Origin: Erythrobasidium yunnanense
Taxonomy: Eukaryota > Basidiomycota > Cystobasidiomycetes > Erythrobasidiales > Erythrobasidiaceae
DNA: 64,000 nt
Assembly (NCBI GenBank): GCA_001600175.1
Contig: BCJC01000004.1
Location: 2,046,001-2,110,000, forward strand
Direction: 5' to 3'
Shown here in pieces: positions 47,457-59,009 of this stretch. Under the pieces are notes generated by a model. It saw only the letters and a list, made by a program, of their open reading frames with translations. It ran no database searches and had not been told where the DNA came from. A program made the translations under genes and the position numbers. Position 1 is the stretch's first letter; each line of letters begins with the position of its first letter.

Positions 47457-49639
47457 ATGGGACGAAACCTACCTGCCGATGCCCTCAAGGATGGTCCAGA
47501 AGAATCACTGACGGTCATTGACAACCGGACGGGTCGAGCGATAGATGTACCTATCAAGAACAATGCAATCCAAGCGACTGCCTTCAAGCAGCTTAAGACT
47601 GAGACTAAAGATGGCGAAAGAGCCGAAGATGACAAGGAAGCCGGCTTGCGGGTCATGGACGGGTGCGCCCTGATTGATCATGTCGGACTCTGTCAACAGA
47701 CCCTGATGTCTGATGTATGTGTCTAGAGGCTTCCAAAATACAGCCGTCATCAACAGCAGGATAACCTACATTGACGGTACGCGTGCTTATGGATTGCCCG
47801 CGAAAACAATGCTGAAATGTATCTCGTTCGCAAGGCGAGAATGGCATACTCAGATACAGGCAAGCTATCAACAGCGTGCAAGCCTACCCTCTTGGCTAAT
47901 CGTTGCGCTTACAGAGGATATCCGATCGAGCAACTGGCAGGTCAGTCGGTCTTCAACATTTTAGAAGGACGGACATGTGCTGAATATTTGCATACAGAAA
48001 AGAGCTCTTTCTTGGAGGTACGCAGAGGGCTGTGGCGGTAGCGAGCGCGATCTAATATGCAAGACAGTGTGCCTATCTTCTCATCTACGGCTCTTTGCCT
48101 AGCGAGAGCCAATTCAGCACATTTGAGAGCGAAGTAATGCACCACACCTTCACGCATGCGGACTTGGACAAGGTAGGATCCAAATTACCGCGAGCAGGTT
48201 GCCATCTACTGATGATCGACCTTGCAGCTTGTTTCGGCGTTCCGTTACGATGGTGGGAGCTGCTCTTAGTATCTATAGGGACTCGACGCTGATAATGAAT
48301 GCAGCCCATCCAATGAGCATCCTTACAACATCCATCGCAGCGTTATCGGCCTTCCACCCGGACGCAAACCCTTCCCTGCAGGGCCAAACATTGTATACGA
48401 AGGGCGCTTCTGGCGACAAGGCATCTCTGGCCGTCATGGACAAGCAGATTTACCGTCTGTGAGTACCGATCAGGTTATTTGAAGACTAGGAGTCACGCTA
48501 ACACAGTCGGTTGAAAAGGCTCGGAAAGGCTGTGACATTAGCCGCGTCAGTGCACACGAAGCGAACTGTCAAGTGACTTGCTTAACGTCTTTCTCAGTCT
48601 CGCATATCGAATCCGCCAGGGCAGGCACTTCAATGTTCCTGTCCCTGGCCTAAGCTACACGGAAACTTTCCTTTACTTGCTGGACCATTTAGGCGAGGAA
48701 GACTACCAGCCAAATCCCGTGGTTTCGAAAGCTCTGGATGTTCTGTTCATCCTACACGGTAGGCTTGCAGCTTTTTACAACGGGCAAACACTGAAGCGTT
48801 CGGGACCCAGCGGACCACGAGCTCAATTGCTCTACTGCCACTATGCTCCAAGTCGGATCATCGCTGGCAGACCCTTATGCAGCCATCGCTGCCTCTTGTG
48901 CTGCATTGTCAGGCAGCTTACATGGTGGAGTACGTGTTCCTAACCCGGAGTTGACTAAAGTATGCTAAGACCCTTTGTACAGGCCAACGAAGCCGTCATC
49001 CGTATGTTGACGCGAATCGGCAGCAAAGACAATGTCTCTGCCTACTTGGAGAAGGTGAAGAAGAAGGAAGAAGTCCTGAGCGGGTTTGGGCATCGTATAT
49101 ATCGCACAAGCGACCCGAGATCTGCGATCATTCGCAAAACTGCGGAAGAGGTCTTCGAAGTCACGGGAAAAAACCCTCTGCTGGAGACTGCGCTGGCCCT
49201 GCATGACGCCGCACTGAAAGATGAATACTTCGTCAAGAGAAGACTGTATCCGAATGTTGACTTCTTTTCCGGACTCATCTACCAGTCCCTCGGTTTCGTA
49301 CGTACTCTGCTTAGATCAGCGATAGCCAGTCAAGAACTGATTTGCATTTCCTCGCAGCCAATGGACTATTATACAGTCCTGTTCGCCGTTCCGCGTATTG
49401 TCGGATGGCTCGCACACTGGCGCCAAATGATGTTATCGCCCAGCGGAGTCAAGATCTGGCGCCCGCGACAGCTCTTTGTTGGCTCAGAAGTCCGAGACTA
49501 TGTCAACATCGAAGACCGGAAGGCCGAAAAGCAAGAAGCGGGAGGCGAGCCTACTGAAGTACCGCATCTCTTTAGCAAAAGAGCATTCTTGGCTAATTAC
49601 AAGGGGAAGAAGGCCGAAGAGAGGACGAGCAAGCTGTAG
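47457..49639 (+). CDS. citrate synthase, peroxisomal (C-terminal SKL)
   Basis: This enzyme condenses acetyl-CoA with oxaloacetate. The ATG at 47457 opens MGRNLPADALKDGPEESLTV, with no mitochondrial presequence. Exons then give NSRITYIDGENGILRYRGYP, AYLLIYGSLPSESQFSTFES, HPMSILTTSIAALSAFHP, the catalytic His regions HADHELNCST and SLHGGANEAVIRML, GFGHRIYRTSDPR, and the Asp segment YPNVDFFSGLIYQSLGFP. The protein ends EERTSKL, a peroxisomal PTS1 signal, at stop 49637-49639. This points to the glyoxylate-cycle isozyme. About eight introns are present; the one at 47860-47914 is a GC-AG intron. The stop lies 18 bases from the stop of the opposing sirtuin gene. Confidence 0.93.
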
Positions 49640-49657
49640 CGTATTTCGAAGGGGTAA

Positions 49658-50865
49658 CTAGATGTTCAATTCCAGCGGAAGCGTTTCTTCACAAGGTCCC
49701 AAGAAGACAAAGTCTGCGTCATCGTCTCCTGTCGCTGATGGTCAGATACTGATTCGAAGCATGATCCGCCGGACGAACCTTCCGAGGACTCGATATTAAA
49801 GACTGCCACCTTTCCACCACTATGCTTCACTCGAGACGCGAATCCTGCTGCAGGATACACCTTGTACAGAGCAACGAGGTCAGCGTAGTATCCCTTTCAG
49901 CATATGCCTGGGCAGCTTACTACGCTGTAAGTACCGACCACGAGAAGCAGATCGGTCTCCTTCAGGATCCCATCTATCTCATCTAGATGACGAGGCACTT
50001 CTCCAAACCATACCACACCCGGTCGTAACAGGCCCTTGCAAGATTTGCAGCGTGGCAGGTCCTTCTCTGGAATATGGACCTCTGCCAGCTTATCATTCAC
50101 TTCGCTGACGATGTTGGCTAAAGACCCGACTATGGGGCTGTCCTCGCTGAATCTTTCTGTTCTATCGCATTTCGTGCAGTATGGCTCGAGGACCTGCGGA
50201 TTGACAGAGTCTTAGCTGTATCCGAGTCCAGAATGCTAGCTTACGCTGCCATGCATTTCCAGCAGCGGGCTTGCTGACGATGAACCTTCACTCGCGATAG
50301 CTGCCCTGCGTGACAGGCCATCCACGTTCTGGTCTCATTAGCGCGAGGGCGGAGACAGAGCCAGATAGAAGCTACCTGTGTGATGAGTGCGAAGCTTTTG
50401 CAGGCGGGTGATGACGCCTGTCGAAGTTCAGGAACCGCCAACCGTGCTAAAGCTAAGTGAGCGGCATTCGGTTGCGCCGCGACAGCTCTGCACATATGTG
50501 TAGATCTCAGTTGACCGTCTAACCACGAACTTCGGCTTGTTTGCGTACACTCTGCGCCGGTACTCATAGAAGCTCTGTATGCATCATCAGATGTTGCGGA
50601 TCCGTAAAGGACGGAGAAGACGGACCCATGAGCGTGAAGGGTTTTCTTTGAAAGCTTCAGGTGTTGCGAGTGACATTGCATCGTACTTTCGCCAGAGCCC
50701 ACCTGCTCGAGCGCGAAGGACTCAGGTTCTCATCACGCCAACGTGAAGCAGCGCAGGCTTGCCAGCGCCTCGAAACGTGGGGATTCCAGATGCTGCAGAT
50801 AGTCCAGCGCCTGCAAGGACAGTCACATTCGTTGCAGTCGCCAGGCATTGCTGGAACGAGGTCAT
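49658..50865 (-). CDS. SIRT5-like (class III) sirtuin, NAD-dependent protein deacylase
   Basis: Class III sirtuins remove acidic acyl groups such as succinyl and malonyl from lysines. ATG 50863-50865 opens [20 protein letters not shown], then [16 protein letters not shown] with a GC-AG intron (50703-50762) inside the last glycines. [20 protein letters not shown] and, after an intron, [15 protein letters not shown] follow, the latter supplying the Tyr-x-x-Arg pair that binds acidic acyl chains. LLEMHGS carries the catalytic His. Zinc cysteines lie in CTKC and CKSC, followed by [20 protein letters not shown] and [20 protein letters not shown]. The end [15 protein letters not shown] leads to the stop at 49658-49660. 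No clear presequence is visible, so location is open. Confidence 0.88.
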
Positions 50866-51552
50866 GATTCCTGAATGGAGGATAGCTCGCACTTTCCGCT
50901 ACGCTGGCCTTCGACGATTGAAAGTGTTCGCTGCGGATTCAGCTCAGCTCATGGCCCAGTCCCCTTCGAAGCTTTACAAGACACGAAGGTACTCCTCCAA
51001 GATCGACCCAGCCTGTCGAAAGGACAAAATTTCCAGCACCACCAGCTCTTCCTGCTGAAATTCCTTCGTACTGATCTAACAACAACAATGTGTACAGTGT
51101 AGCTGTCTCTCAGCCCCATTTATCCTATTCAGATCATGGGCTCACTGCCGTCCGAGACAACAGCTGACCGGAACATGTAGGGACGCAGCTGACCGCCTAC
51201 GCCTACTTGTGCGACTCTCTGTAGAGACATGAGATGCTGCCCAACGAAGCGGTTCGGCTGCTGAAATCTGCATACCTACAGAACGGGCTTAACCTAGCTA
51301 GCTAGCGACTTCCGGGACTTTGCGCACTACATCCTTGCCAGAACCAGAGGCTGCGCGACTGCGTAGCTGCCTTATGGGACGCGGCCTGCAAGGCTGACTG
51401 CCTGTGCGATCCCCTTCATGCCGCTTGGCGTTGTGTGCTCCGCCCTTCACGGCACTCGGTGCTTTTCCCTTCCGAACTCCGCTACCGCAAGCTGCTGAAG
51501 CTTGAAAGAGCGAGCTTGTGGGTTGCTGACGCTTTCTTTCTCGACTCACAAG
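50866..51552. promoter_or_regulatory. divergent region, sirtuin / GH16-like
   Basis: About 690 bases lie between divergent start codons. Short frames on both strands lack recognisable features. I see no RNA gene or repeat. Confidence 0.4.
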
Positions 51553-52646
51553 ATGGCAATTCTTCGAGCGGCAGTCCCAAGCGTCCTGGCACTATATGCC
51601 TTGCTCTGCGTATGCAGTGTCAGTGCTACTACTAGCTCTTTTCAGCGCCTACGCCGACAGAGTAGCGACTGCTCCTGCGGCTACAAGCTAAACTCGAAGG
51701 ATGGGGCTTATTTCCCTTTCAAGCACGAGGTCGACTTTACTCAGATCAGTAGCGTCGAAGGACTTGCTGGAGCCAAGATGGACTACAATGGCGGTGATTG
51801 GCCTATTGGACCTACGTCTGAGACAGACGGCATATCTGTCTGCAAGGGGTCCAAAGACAACTATCGCTTCAGCGCTCAAGAAGGCATGCAGCTCATCGTA
51901 CCTGCTCAAGCTAAATCTTCGAATGGCGTCTACTCTGGTGCGGAGGTCAACTTCGCTGTACCCGTTCTGCATGCTGTATCCACAGCATCCATCAAGCTAA
52001 GCAAGATTCCGGGGTCTTCTCAGAACTTTGTGAGCAAGCAATACAGTAACCCTTGCTTCTACTGAGAAATATGGTTCTTGCAGTTCACCTTCACCAAGAA
52101 TCAGGAGGCAAGCAAGGACGAACAAGATTTCGAAGTCCCAGGTAGCTATTGGGGGAAAGGCAACGGTCATGGTCAAGTCCAGTACGGCTCATACGATCCC
52201 AATGATATGTCAAATCAACGCAAGGAATTCCAATACTACGCTTATACGGCTGAAGACGATCCTTCCGGCAAGTTCTTGGATTACGAGTAAGTATATTAAG
52301 TGGTTATATAACTACACTTAAACTAACATCATGTTAGAATCGCCTGGACGAAGTCAGGAACAACCTGGACCTTGAACGGCAAGAAGCTCGAAGGCACCGC
52401 CAAGTATCCTTCCAAGAATCCCAGCACATTCATTCTCAATAATTGGTCCAACAGTGGTCCGTTCACTGAGGTGATTTACTCTTTATTTCGCTACATAGAG
52501 AGGCGTTGCTGACTTGCCTTTCTCCACCGCAGGGCCCACCTACCGAAGACGTAGTCATGAGCGTGAAGAAATTCACCATCTATTACGCAACTGCCGAACA
52601 ACAAGAGCCCGCTGAAGGTTGTACCAACATTTGTACCGTTGACTGA
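51553..52646 (+). CDS. secreted GH16-like glucanase/lectin-fold protein
   Basis: ATG 51553 gives MAILRAAVPSVLALYALLCV and then CSVSA, a clear signal peptide. The mature part begins with a Cys-containing segment (SSDCSCGYKL) and YFPFKHEVDFTQISSVEGLA, typical of a fungal concanavalin-A-fold family near GH16. The presumed active-site strand reads KDEQDFEVPGSYWG, with acidic residues spaced E-x-D-x-E like the GH16 catalytic motif. QLIVPAQ and the DYEIAWTKSGTTWTLNGKKL block also fit. A Cys pair lies near the end (GCTNICTVD) before the stop at 52644-52646. Three introns are needed. Likely an extracellular or cell-wall beta-glucan-active protein; the substrate is uncertain. Confidence 0.75.
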
Positions 52647-52898
52647 AGCGTCCTTCATTAGCCTCAAGATAGCTCCCGGCATGGCTTTATTGTACTGTAT
52701 TGTAGTTCGCATGTAACAGGATGCTCCGTCATGTTTTGTACCATAAGAAATGCACGACCACTTGAGATCGGCATCGCGACAACGGGCTATCTCTTGGCTT
52801 CCTTCCCATACTTAAAGTTTGTTCGACCTGCGAGGCGCTCGAACAGCTCTTCTAAGTCATTGACATTCTGGAAGCTACCTTAACATACCTCTGCGCGA

Positions 52899-54275
52899 AT
52901 GCCGTCCTTGGCTACACTGCCCTCGGAGGTCCTTACCGCTGTCATCGAGCAGCTTGTCGCAATGAGCTACAGCTACGACAAGCAAGCCTTCGGGCCAACT
53001 CTACGAGCGCTGTCGCTGGTCAATCGTCGCCTTGCATCTGCTAGCGAACCATTCCGCTATCGAGATTATGAGTTCGTCTTAGAGAAGGAAGAGGGACGTC
53101 TGGAGCAGCATCTATCGCGCGCTTCCAGCATGGCGCATATCCACTTCTTGGCAGTACCAGTGTACTACTCTCCAGGAATGACAGTCGGACCCGAAGAAGC
53201 GCGGGAGATCGCAGAAACTTATGATGCTCTTCTGGCTAAAGTCATCGGCCTGGCTGTCGCAGTCAAGGAGATAACACTGGTTTTCGACGCACTGCTGTTT
53301 CAGGGTAGTAGGAAGTGGGACCCTGAAGACCCCAGCCGGAAGCTTCTCGAGAAAACGGTGCAGGCTTGTATCAACCATACACAGGTCAGAAGCCTACGAT
53401 GTAAATTTGTTTGCAATCTATCAGCTGGCGAACAAGCTTGCAAGATAATCAAGGCGTGGAGTACTCTGGAAAGGGTCGAGGTCATCACAGATACATATGG
53501 CTTGAGGGACGGAGTCGCTATCGACACCGCAAGACACCTTCTCCAAGCAGCGTGCGCGAGAGACGAGCTTCGGGAATTATTGCTCACTCCTATCACCTGG
53601 ATGAATGCGCCCTTTTCGCTCGACCCGGTCAGAGATCCTCTTGCCTTGATGCCATGTGTCATGCAAAATCTACGGAAGCTACATATCAAATACGAAGTGT
53701 CCCGGCAGATCACCGGCTGGAGCCACCTTGTAGCACAGATCCTGCGAGCCAACCCTCACCTGCATGAGATACATACTCCCATCTGTCTGCTGTACCTAGC
53801 CATGGAAGAGGGCGAGGATAGACTGGATCTCCCTCAGTTGGAGATACTCCGAATAGATACGGCATCTTACGGTCAACTTGGGTTCATGATGACGCTAGAC
53901 GAGTTTGTCGCCCATCTCCACGGCAGAAGCAACCTTCTCGCCTCCGGAAGTATGCTATCGAGTCTCTGTCTTCTTAATTACAGAAGCCTTGACTTGGCGG
54001 AGACGCTGGTAGTCAGGCCTCCTGGGTCTAGTCTTCGGTTGCTATCGGTCGAAGGCATCGTTGGCAGGCATCGAAGCAGACATGATCTGGAAAGCAGGAA
54101 GGAGTCACTCACAGCGCGCTGTGCTGAACTGCAGCTTGACTTGCGTCTGAAGCTGGTACATATGGAAGCAGGCCATGGGCGGCCCGCTATGCGCAAGCCT
54201 GTAGGCTCTTCCGATCCTAGTGAGCCCGCTCACTCATCAGTTGCGCGACATTGCTCACCAATCACTAAGTGTTAG
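52899..54275 (+). CDS. F-box-like protein with leucine-rich C-terminal part
   Basis: This single-exon gene of 458 residues begins MPSLATLPSEVLTAVIEQLV, then LRALSLVNRRLASASEPFRY and RDYEF. That is the usual fungal F-box pattern: LPxEVL at the start and a hydrophobic-S-L-V-N-R-R helix. The rest has irregular leucine-rich segments (MQNLRKLHIKYE, LPQLEILRIDTA) but no countable LRR array. Such proteins usually act as SCF ubiquitin-ligase adaptors, with targets that cannot be guessed. The C-terminus is polar and Ser-rich. Confidence 0.65.
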   Translation: MPSLATLPSEVLTAVIEQLVAMSYSYDKQAFGPTLRALSLVNRRLASASEPFRYRDYEFVLEKEEGRLEQHLSRASSMAHIHFLAVPVYYSPGMTVGPEEAREIAETYDALLAKVIGLAVAVKEITLVFDALLFQGSRKWDPEDPSRKLLEKTVQACINHTQVRSLRCKFVCNLSAGEQACKIIKAWSTLERVEVITDTYGLRDGVAIDTARHLLQAACARDELRELLLTPITWMNAPFSLDPVRDPLALMPCVMQNLRKLHIKYEVSRQITGWSHLVAQILRANPHLHEIHTPICLLYLAMEEGEDRLDLPQLEILRIDTASYGQLGFMMTLDEFVAHLHGRSNLLASGSMLSSLCLLNYRSLDLAETLVVRPPGSSLRLLSVEGIVGRHRSRHDLESRKESLTARCAELQLDLRLKLVHMEAGHGRPAMRKPVGSSDPSEPAHSSVARHCSPITKC

Positions 54276-54384
54276 ATGCGACTTCGTGATACACTAATAA
54301 AGAACATGCGGGAAGCCGTACTATACAAGACAATTCGCCAGTATAGGGTACTCCTGCAACTATATTACGTACTCCTTACTTTAC

Positions 54385-56227
54385 CTAATACCCATACCTG
54401 AACTTCGGATGTCTGTGACCAAGCTGCGCTACCTCGTCCTCGGTGAGTCCCTCAAGACGATAATCTCGTTTACCTTGCGCCCTCTGCTTATTCTCCCAAT
54501 GCATGTAGGCCAGAGTGATGACATGGACCACGACGATCACTACGGCTACCGAGATACTGGCGGTATGCCCGCGCTTGTACAGCGGAGCGTCTTTGGGAAG
54601 ATAGACCCACGTACTTAGGAGCCCACCTATGTTAAGCATCAACGTTACTACTCCGATACCAGCTGCTCGAGCGGCATCCGGCGCAAAGTTGACAGCTCCC
54701 CATGCTTGAAGCATCCCTCCCAATGCTGCGGACCCAGGAGCAACGAAGAAGGCTCCTGCATAGCGTGCGCCAGGTCTACGCAAAGCGGAGTCAGTACTCA
54801 TAGCCATGATGCTGGAAGGCAACTCACGTCTTTCCGCCTAGGAACAGACCGAAGCCTATGATGATCAAGGGTAGGCACGTTCCAAGTGACCAATAGCCAC
54901 GGTAGCCTCCGGTCTTCCAGGACAAGAACGGAATTAGGAGTGTCCAGACAAAGCCGACCGACCAAGGAGGAGCAGAGCGTAGGTTACGGATGACGGGTTT
55001 GTCGCGAGGATAGAGGCCGGAGATGATGGTAGGCAGGAAGACAGCTAGGCCTTGCAAGATAATAGAGCACAGGAGGGCAGATAGTCCAATCAGATATGCA
55101 TTGATGTTGAAGAGCCCTTGCTTGACAGCTTGTTTGTGCATCTTATCGGCGTTGTCTGAATGTATCTTTGCTGGCTCTTCGGCACGAATGCGGTTGACTG
55201 CAATGATGCGCTCTTCTGGAGTGAGGAACCATGCCCTCTCTGGCGAGTCGGCTAGACCAACCAAGGTGATGAGACCGACTCCAACAGTGACAATGCCCTC
55301 GATGAGCTGATAGGGAGACCCAGCAATCAGTCTCGGTCAATCGGATGTACGAGAAAGAAGGTTCACAAATAACATTCTCCAGCCTTTGACTGAGCCGATC
55401 TGATCGATTTCATTGACAATAGCGTAAGAGAGGACTCCTGCGAACATGCCCGCAGCTGATGCACCCGAAAGGAAGATGCCAGCCCGGAAGACTAGCTCGG
55501 AACGGGTATACCACCGTGTCAAGCAGTAGATACATCCAGGGAAGATGCCCGCTTCGGCTAGTTGAGCATTGAATATTAGTCTTGTACTTCAGATGTATAA
55601 AACTTCGATAGATTCACCTGCTCCGAGTATAAACCTGACCGCGAGCAGCTGTCCATATGTCTTGACATAGGCAGTCGCAAGAGATATGATGCCGAAAGCA
55701 ACAGTACAGCCAGGTAACCACCATCCAGGGCCGACGACTTTGCAAAGGATATTTGAGGGAATCTCGAAGACGACGTATCTGCAGATGTAGCTCATTAGGG
55801 TGGGTATCATACCGTCATACTATTAGTCAAGTACGCGATAAAGTACATCGTGAGAGCGATGTTATAGTCGAAGCCGACGAGGTGGAGTTCGCGCTCTATG
55901 CCGTATACTCTGGCATTGCCAATGTTTATTCTGTCGATGAAGCTCCATGTATACAGAAGCCATAGCATAGGCATCAACTGCAATCATTGTCAGCCGAATA
56001 GTTGCTTGATCATCAGGTAGGTACGTAGCATACGGCCAAGTCGGTCTTCCAGCGGATCCGTGAAATTGTCTTTGCATCGAAATCATTAGTGATCTGTCGC
56101 TCAGCGCGATCTGAATGTTCTGAAGCGCGCGAACGAGCTCAGCATAGTCCAGCACGAAAGGAGCGGAGTGACACGAACCAAGGAAGTCATCTCCACCCTT
56201 GTCCACGATGTCTCCATCAGTCGACAT
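54385..56227 (-). CDS. MFS transporter, Dal5 allantoate/anion permease family
   Basis: This is an anion:cation symporter-type major facilitator. The exons read MSTDGDIVDKGGDDFLGS, then MPMLWLLYTWSFIDRINIGN (TM1 with the family's FxDRxNIGNA signature), RYVVFEIPSNILCKVVGPGW (EIPSNI motif), a central ELVFRAGIFLSGASAAGMFA segment with the Dal5-type R-x-G, and VYLPKDAPLYKRGH with a C-terminal TEDEVAQLGHRHPKFRYGY tail typical of this family. The stop TAG is at 54385-54387. About seven introns are present. Known substrates of the family are allantoate, nicotinate, tartrate and sugar acids. It is divergent from the Zn2Cys6 gene at 56540. Confidence 0.88.
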
Positions 56228-56539
56228 TGCGCTCTTCGATATAAGATGCAAGCTAACAGGAAAGAAGGAACGTAGGTGCCCTCTCTTTTGTGCATTTCAT
56301 TTGGGAGCCCCCGGGTCTCTCTCTCCTGCCGTCGCCCGTGGGGCCGATACCGAAGACGGCCTCCCGCGACAGGAAGGAGAGAAGGGAGATTACAATCCTT
56401 GTATCTAGCGGCCGGTAGGTGATGCTGAGACAAGGCGAGAGAGCTTCCTCCTTTGCATCTAGCTTGAGTAGCCCGAAGAAAGACGAAGGGTCCTGCTTCT
56501 CGTGTAGTTGCCAATGCGTCCTTTTTGCAGTAATTCAGC
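56228..56539. promoter_or_regulatory. divergent promoter, Dal5-type transporter / Zn2Cys6 regulator
   Basis: A compact 312-base region separates a transporter and a zinc-cluster regulator transcribed away from each other, a frequent arrangement for locally regulated uptake systems. A C/G-rich stretch lies around 56300-56350. I cannot identify a definite CGG-type binding pair by eye. Confidence 0.45.
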
Positions 56540-59009
56540 ATGACCAGTACGAACACGGGAGATGTAGCGACAGCAGAGTCAGAAACCACGCAGCGAAACA
56601 GAGGACAGGTAGCGTGCGTCGGCTGTCGAAAAGCCAAGGTGCCGGATCTTGCAGAGCATTTGTTTGGGCAGTCATTCTGAGGCATTAGTCATTCGCAGAC
56701 ACGTTGTCATATTCAGCAGATCGAAGACATCTATCAAAGCTGTTCGCGCTGCTCAAGGCTCAAGATTAGCTGCGTTGTCACAACGCCCGTCCGGCGTCGC
56801 GGGGGAGCCAAAACGATCGTAGCAGTACCGAGGTGCATAATGACATGCTCAGTTCCACTTGCATGTATCGCTTATTGATAGCCAGCAGCAGCACCGCACC
56901 TATTCTGAGCTCACAAGCTCCTGCAGCGGTATCGGCCCCAATCTCTCACAGCGTCTCCTCCTTCCCTAACAGCAATGCCACCGCCTCTACATCCACGGCG
57001 GTATACCCCAGCCCTCCTGCCTTCATTTATCCATCCCCGTCGACAACTCTTGCCGAACTTCCGAATCCTCTGGGTCTGCTGGCTGGCGCTTCAAACGATG
57101 CTTCCGTCGCATTGCCTGACGATGCCGCGTCACGGACGACAGATCGCTTCGATGCAGACAGCGGGGTCACGGATCTCGATGGCAACTTGCCTGTTCCTCA
57201 CTTACGCGTAGGACGCGATAAATTGCGGCAAGGTCTTGCGATTGTCGGTCAGGAAACAGTCTCCAGCCCTTCTCAAGACGGCTACTTTTCCAAGTCTGAC
57301 CAGACAGCGAGCAAAAGAGATATAGGCCCAGAGTACGATCCTGTTACAAGCGGTATCGTGCCGCAGGAGCTTCTATCTGCACTCTTCGGCCATTTCTTTG
57401 CCGAGATACATCCCTTTGCGCCAACCCTAGATCCGACTACATGCACATATCAGTATGCGCAAGATCATTCCGCCCTCCTGCTCACTGCGATATGCCTGGT
57501 TTCCGCTCAAACCCTTCCTGGGTATGCGTCTTTGACGATGCAGCTGCAAGCGCATGCCGAGCAGCTCCTCGACAAGATATTCAGCCGCAACCTCTGCTCT
57601 TTGGAGATAGTCCAAGGTCTGAATGTGTATTGCACTTGGCCGCGGTCAGCTTCAAGGCTTAAAGACGATCAACAAAGCAAGTGGCTCAATGTAGCCATTG
57701 GAATGGTTCTCGATCTCCGTCTCGACTCTATATTCGAGACACCATCGTCATACAACGTCTATTTCGCTTCGAGACCGCCGTCCCCATTACAAGGTGGAAA
57801 CGCGGAGAGCACTGCTCAGCAAAGGTGCGTCAATAGCTTTTAAAGCGAGCAGGACTGATACTCCGAGACCCAAGGATGCTGGAACGTACCTTCTTGGCCA
57901 TCTTCATCTGGGATCGCAGTTTCGCTCTGGCGACAGGCCGAAATTGGACGTTTTCAGACGCTACTGTTGGTCCAATCGCCCCTTCGAAGTCAGAGAGTAT
58001 CACTGACAGATCTTACGCAGGTCGCTAAGGCAGTCCAAGGTTGGCATATGAGTCCAAGCGATGCACACCTGGTCGATGTCGCTTCTATGCGGCTTGCCTG
58101 TGTAAGCTTGATTACTTCTGATTTTTCAGAGTCTGAGGGCTGAGAGATGCTCGCAGAGTCGTATTCGTACAAATGTTGCTCAATGCTTACAGACATCTTC
58201 ACCTGAAAGCGTTCCTAAGCTTATCCTGGATGCGGTCACTAAGGAGATTGACGGATGGACTCCCCGTCTGTCTATTCTTGATATAGCAGGTACAGTACAG
58301 GCGGTCTGAGCAGCTTGATCCCGCTGATGTGGTGCACGGAACAGGCAACAGCTCCGCCTGGAAGCAGGCGATAGCTGCGAATCTGATACACGCCCAGACC
58401 AAGTTATGGGCGTTGGCGCTCGGACTCCCATACACTGGCTCGTCAGCCGAGTCGCTACAATTACGCACAGCTTGCTGGCATGCCGCTCTGCACACCTGCG
58501 AGATCGCAGTGATGCACGCTGATACTCTCCTACATCTATCGGCTAGCATAGCTCTTATGAACGTCTATGGTGCCTTGATGCTCCTTAGCATACATCCATT
58601 TGTGCCTCTGCGACATGAAGTGCCTCAAAATGCCCTTGTAGGGCTTGTAGGTCAAGTAGCACAATGGCTTACGAGAAGCGGGTCCGAGCCATCACATCGC
58701 AACGGGCCCAACGCAATCTATGGTCGCCATCTTCTCGCTGTGGCGAAGCTTCATCTTCCTTCAGCTTCTTCTGGGGCGTCGCAAAGCAAAGCAGCATCGA
58801 ATCTGTCACATCAGGAAAGTACCGTGGTGGGATACGAAAGCATACAGCAGGATGGACAAAGCAACGACTTTGCTCTCGATGCATCGTTCTATCCATGGCC
58901 ACCGGCTGCTGCTACCGTGACTGGACTAGCATCAGCTGACCTAGATGCAGGCTTAGGTGCTTGGCCGCCAATGGACTGGCTCCTAACAGATTCCGCTTTT
59001 TTATCATGA
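56540..59009 (+). CDS. Zn2Cys6 fungal transcription factor
   Basis: ATG 56540 opens MTSTNTGDVATAESETTQRN. Removing a 60-nt intron (56639-56698) gives VACVGCRKAKTRCHIQQIED and IYQSCSRCSRLKISC, an exact C-X2-C-X6-C-X12-C-X2-C-X6-C binuclear zinc cluster. A disordered Ser/Pro/Thr linker follows, then the fungal-specific factor region: GIVPQELLSALFGHFFAEIH, CSLEIVQGLNVYCTW, SKWLNVAIGMVLDLRLD and a later helical exon (LWALALGLPYTGSS). The C-terminal DLDAGLGAWPPMDWLLTDSA is acidic/hydrophobic like an activation domain. The stop is at 59007-59009. Position next to a transporter and a sugar-acid-type aldolase suggests a pathway regulator. Confidence 0.87.

Noticed and set aside
56833-57843. treating the 336-codon frame as the start of its own gene
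   Set aside because: Upstream exons encode a complete zinc cluster that splices into this frame, so its apparent first codons are probably intronic.
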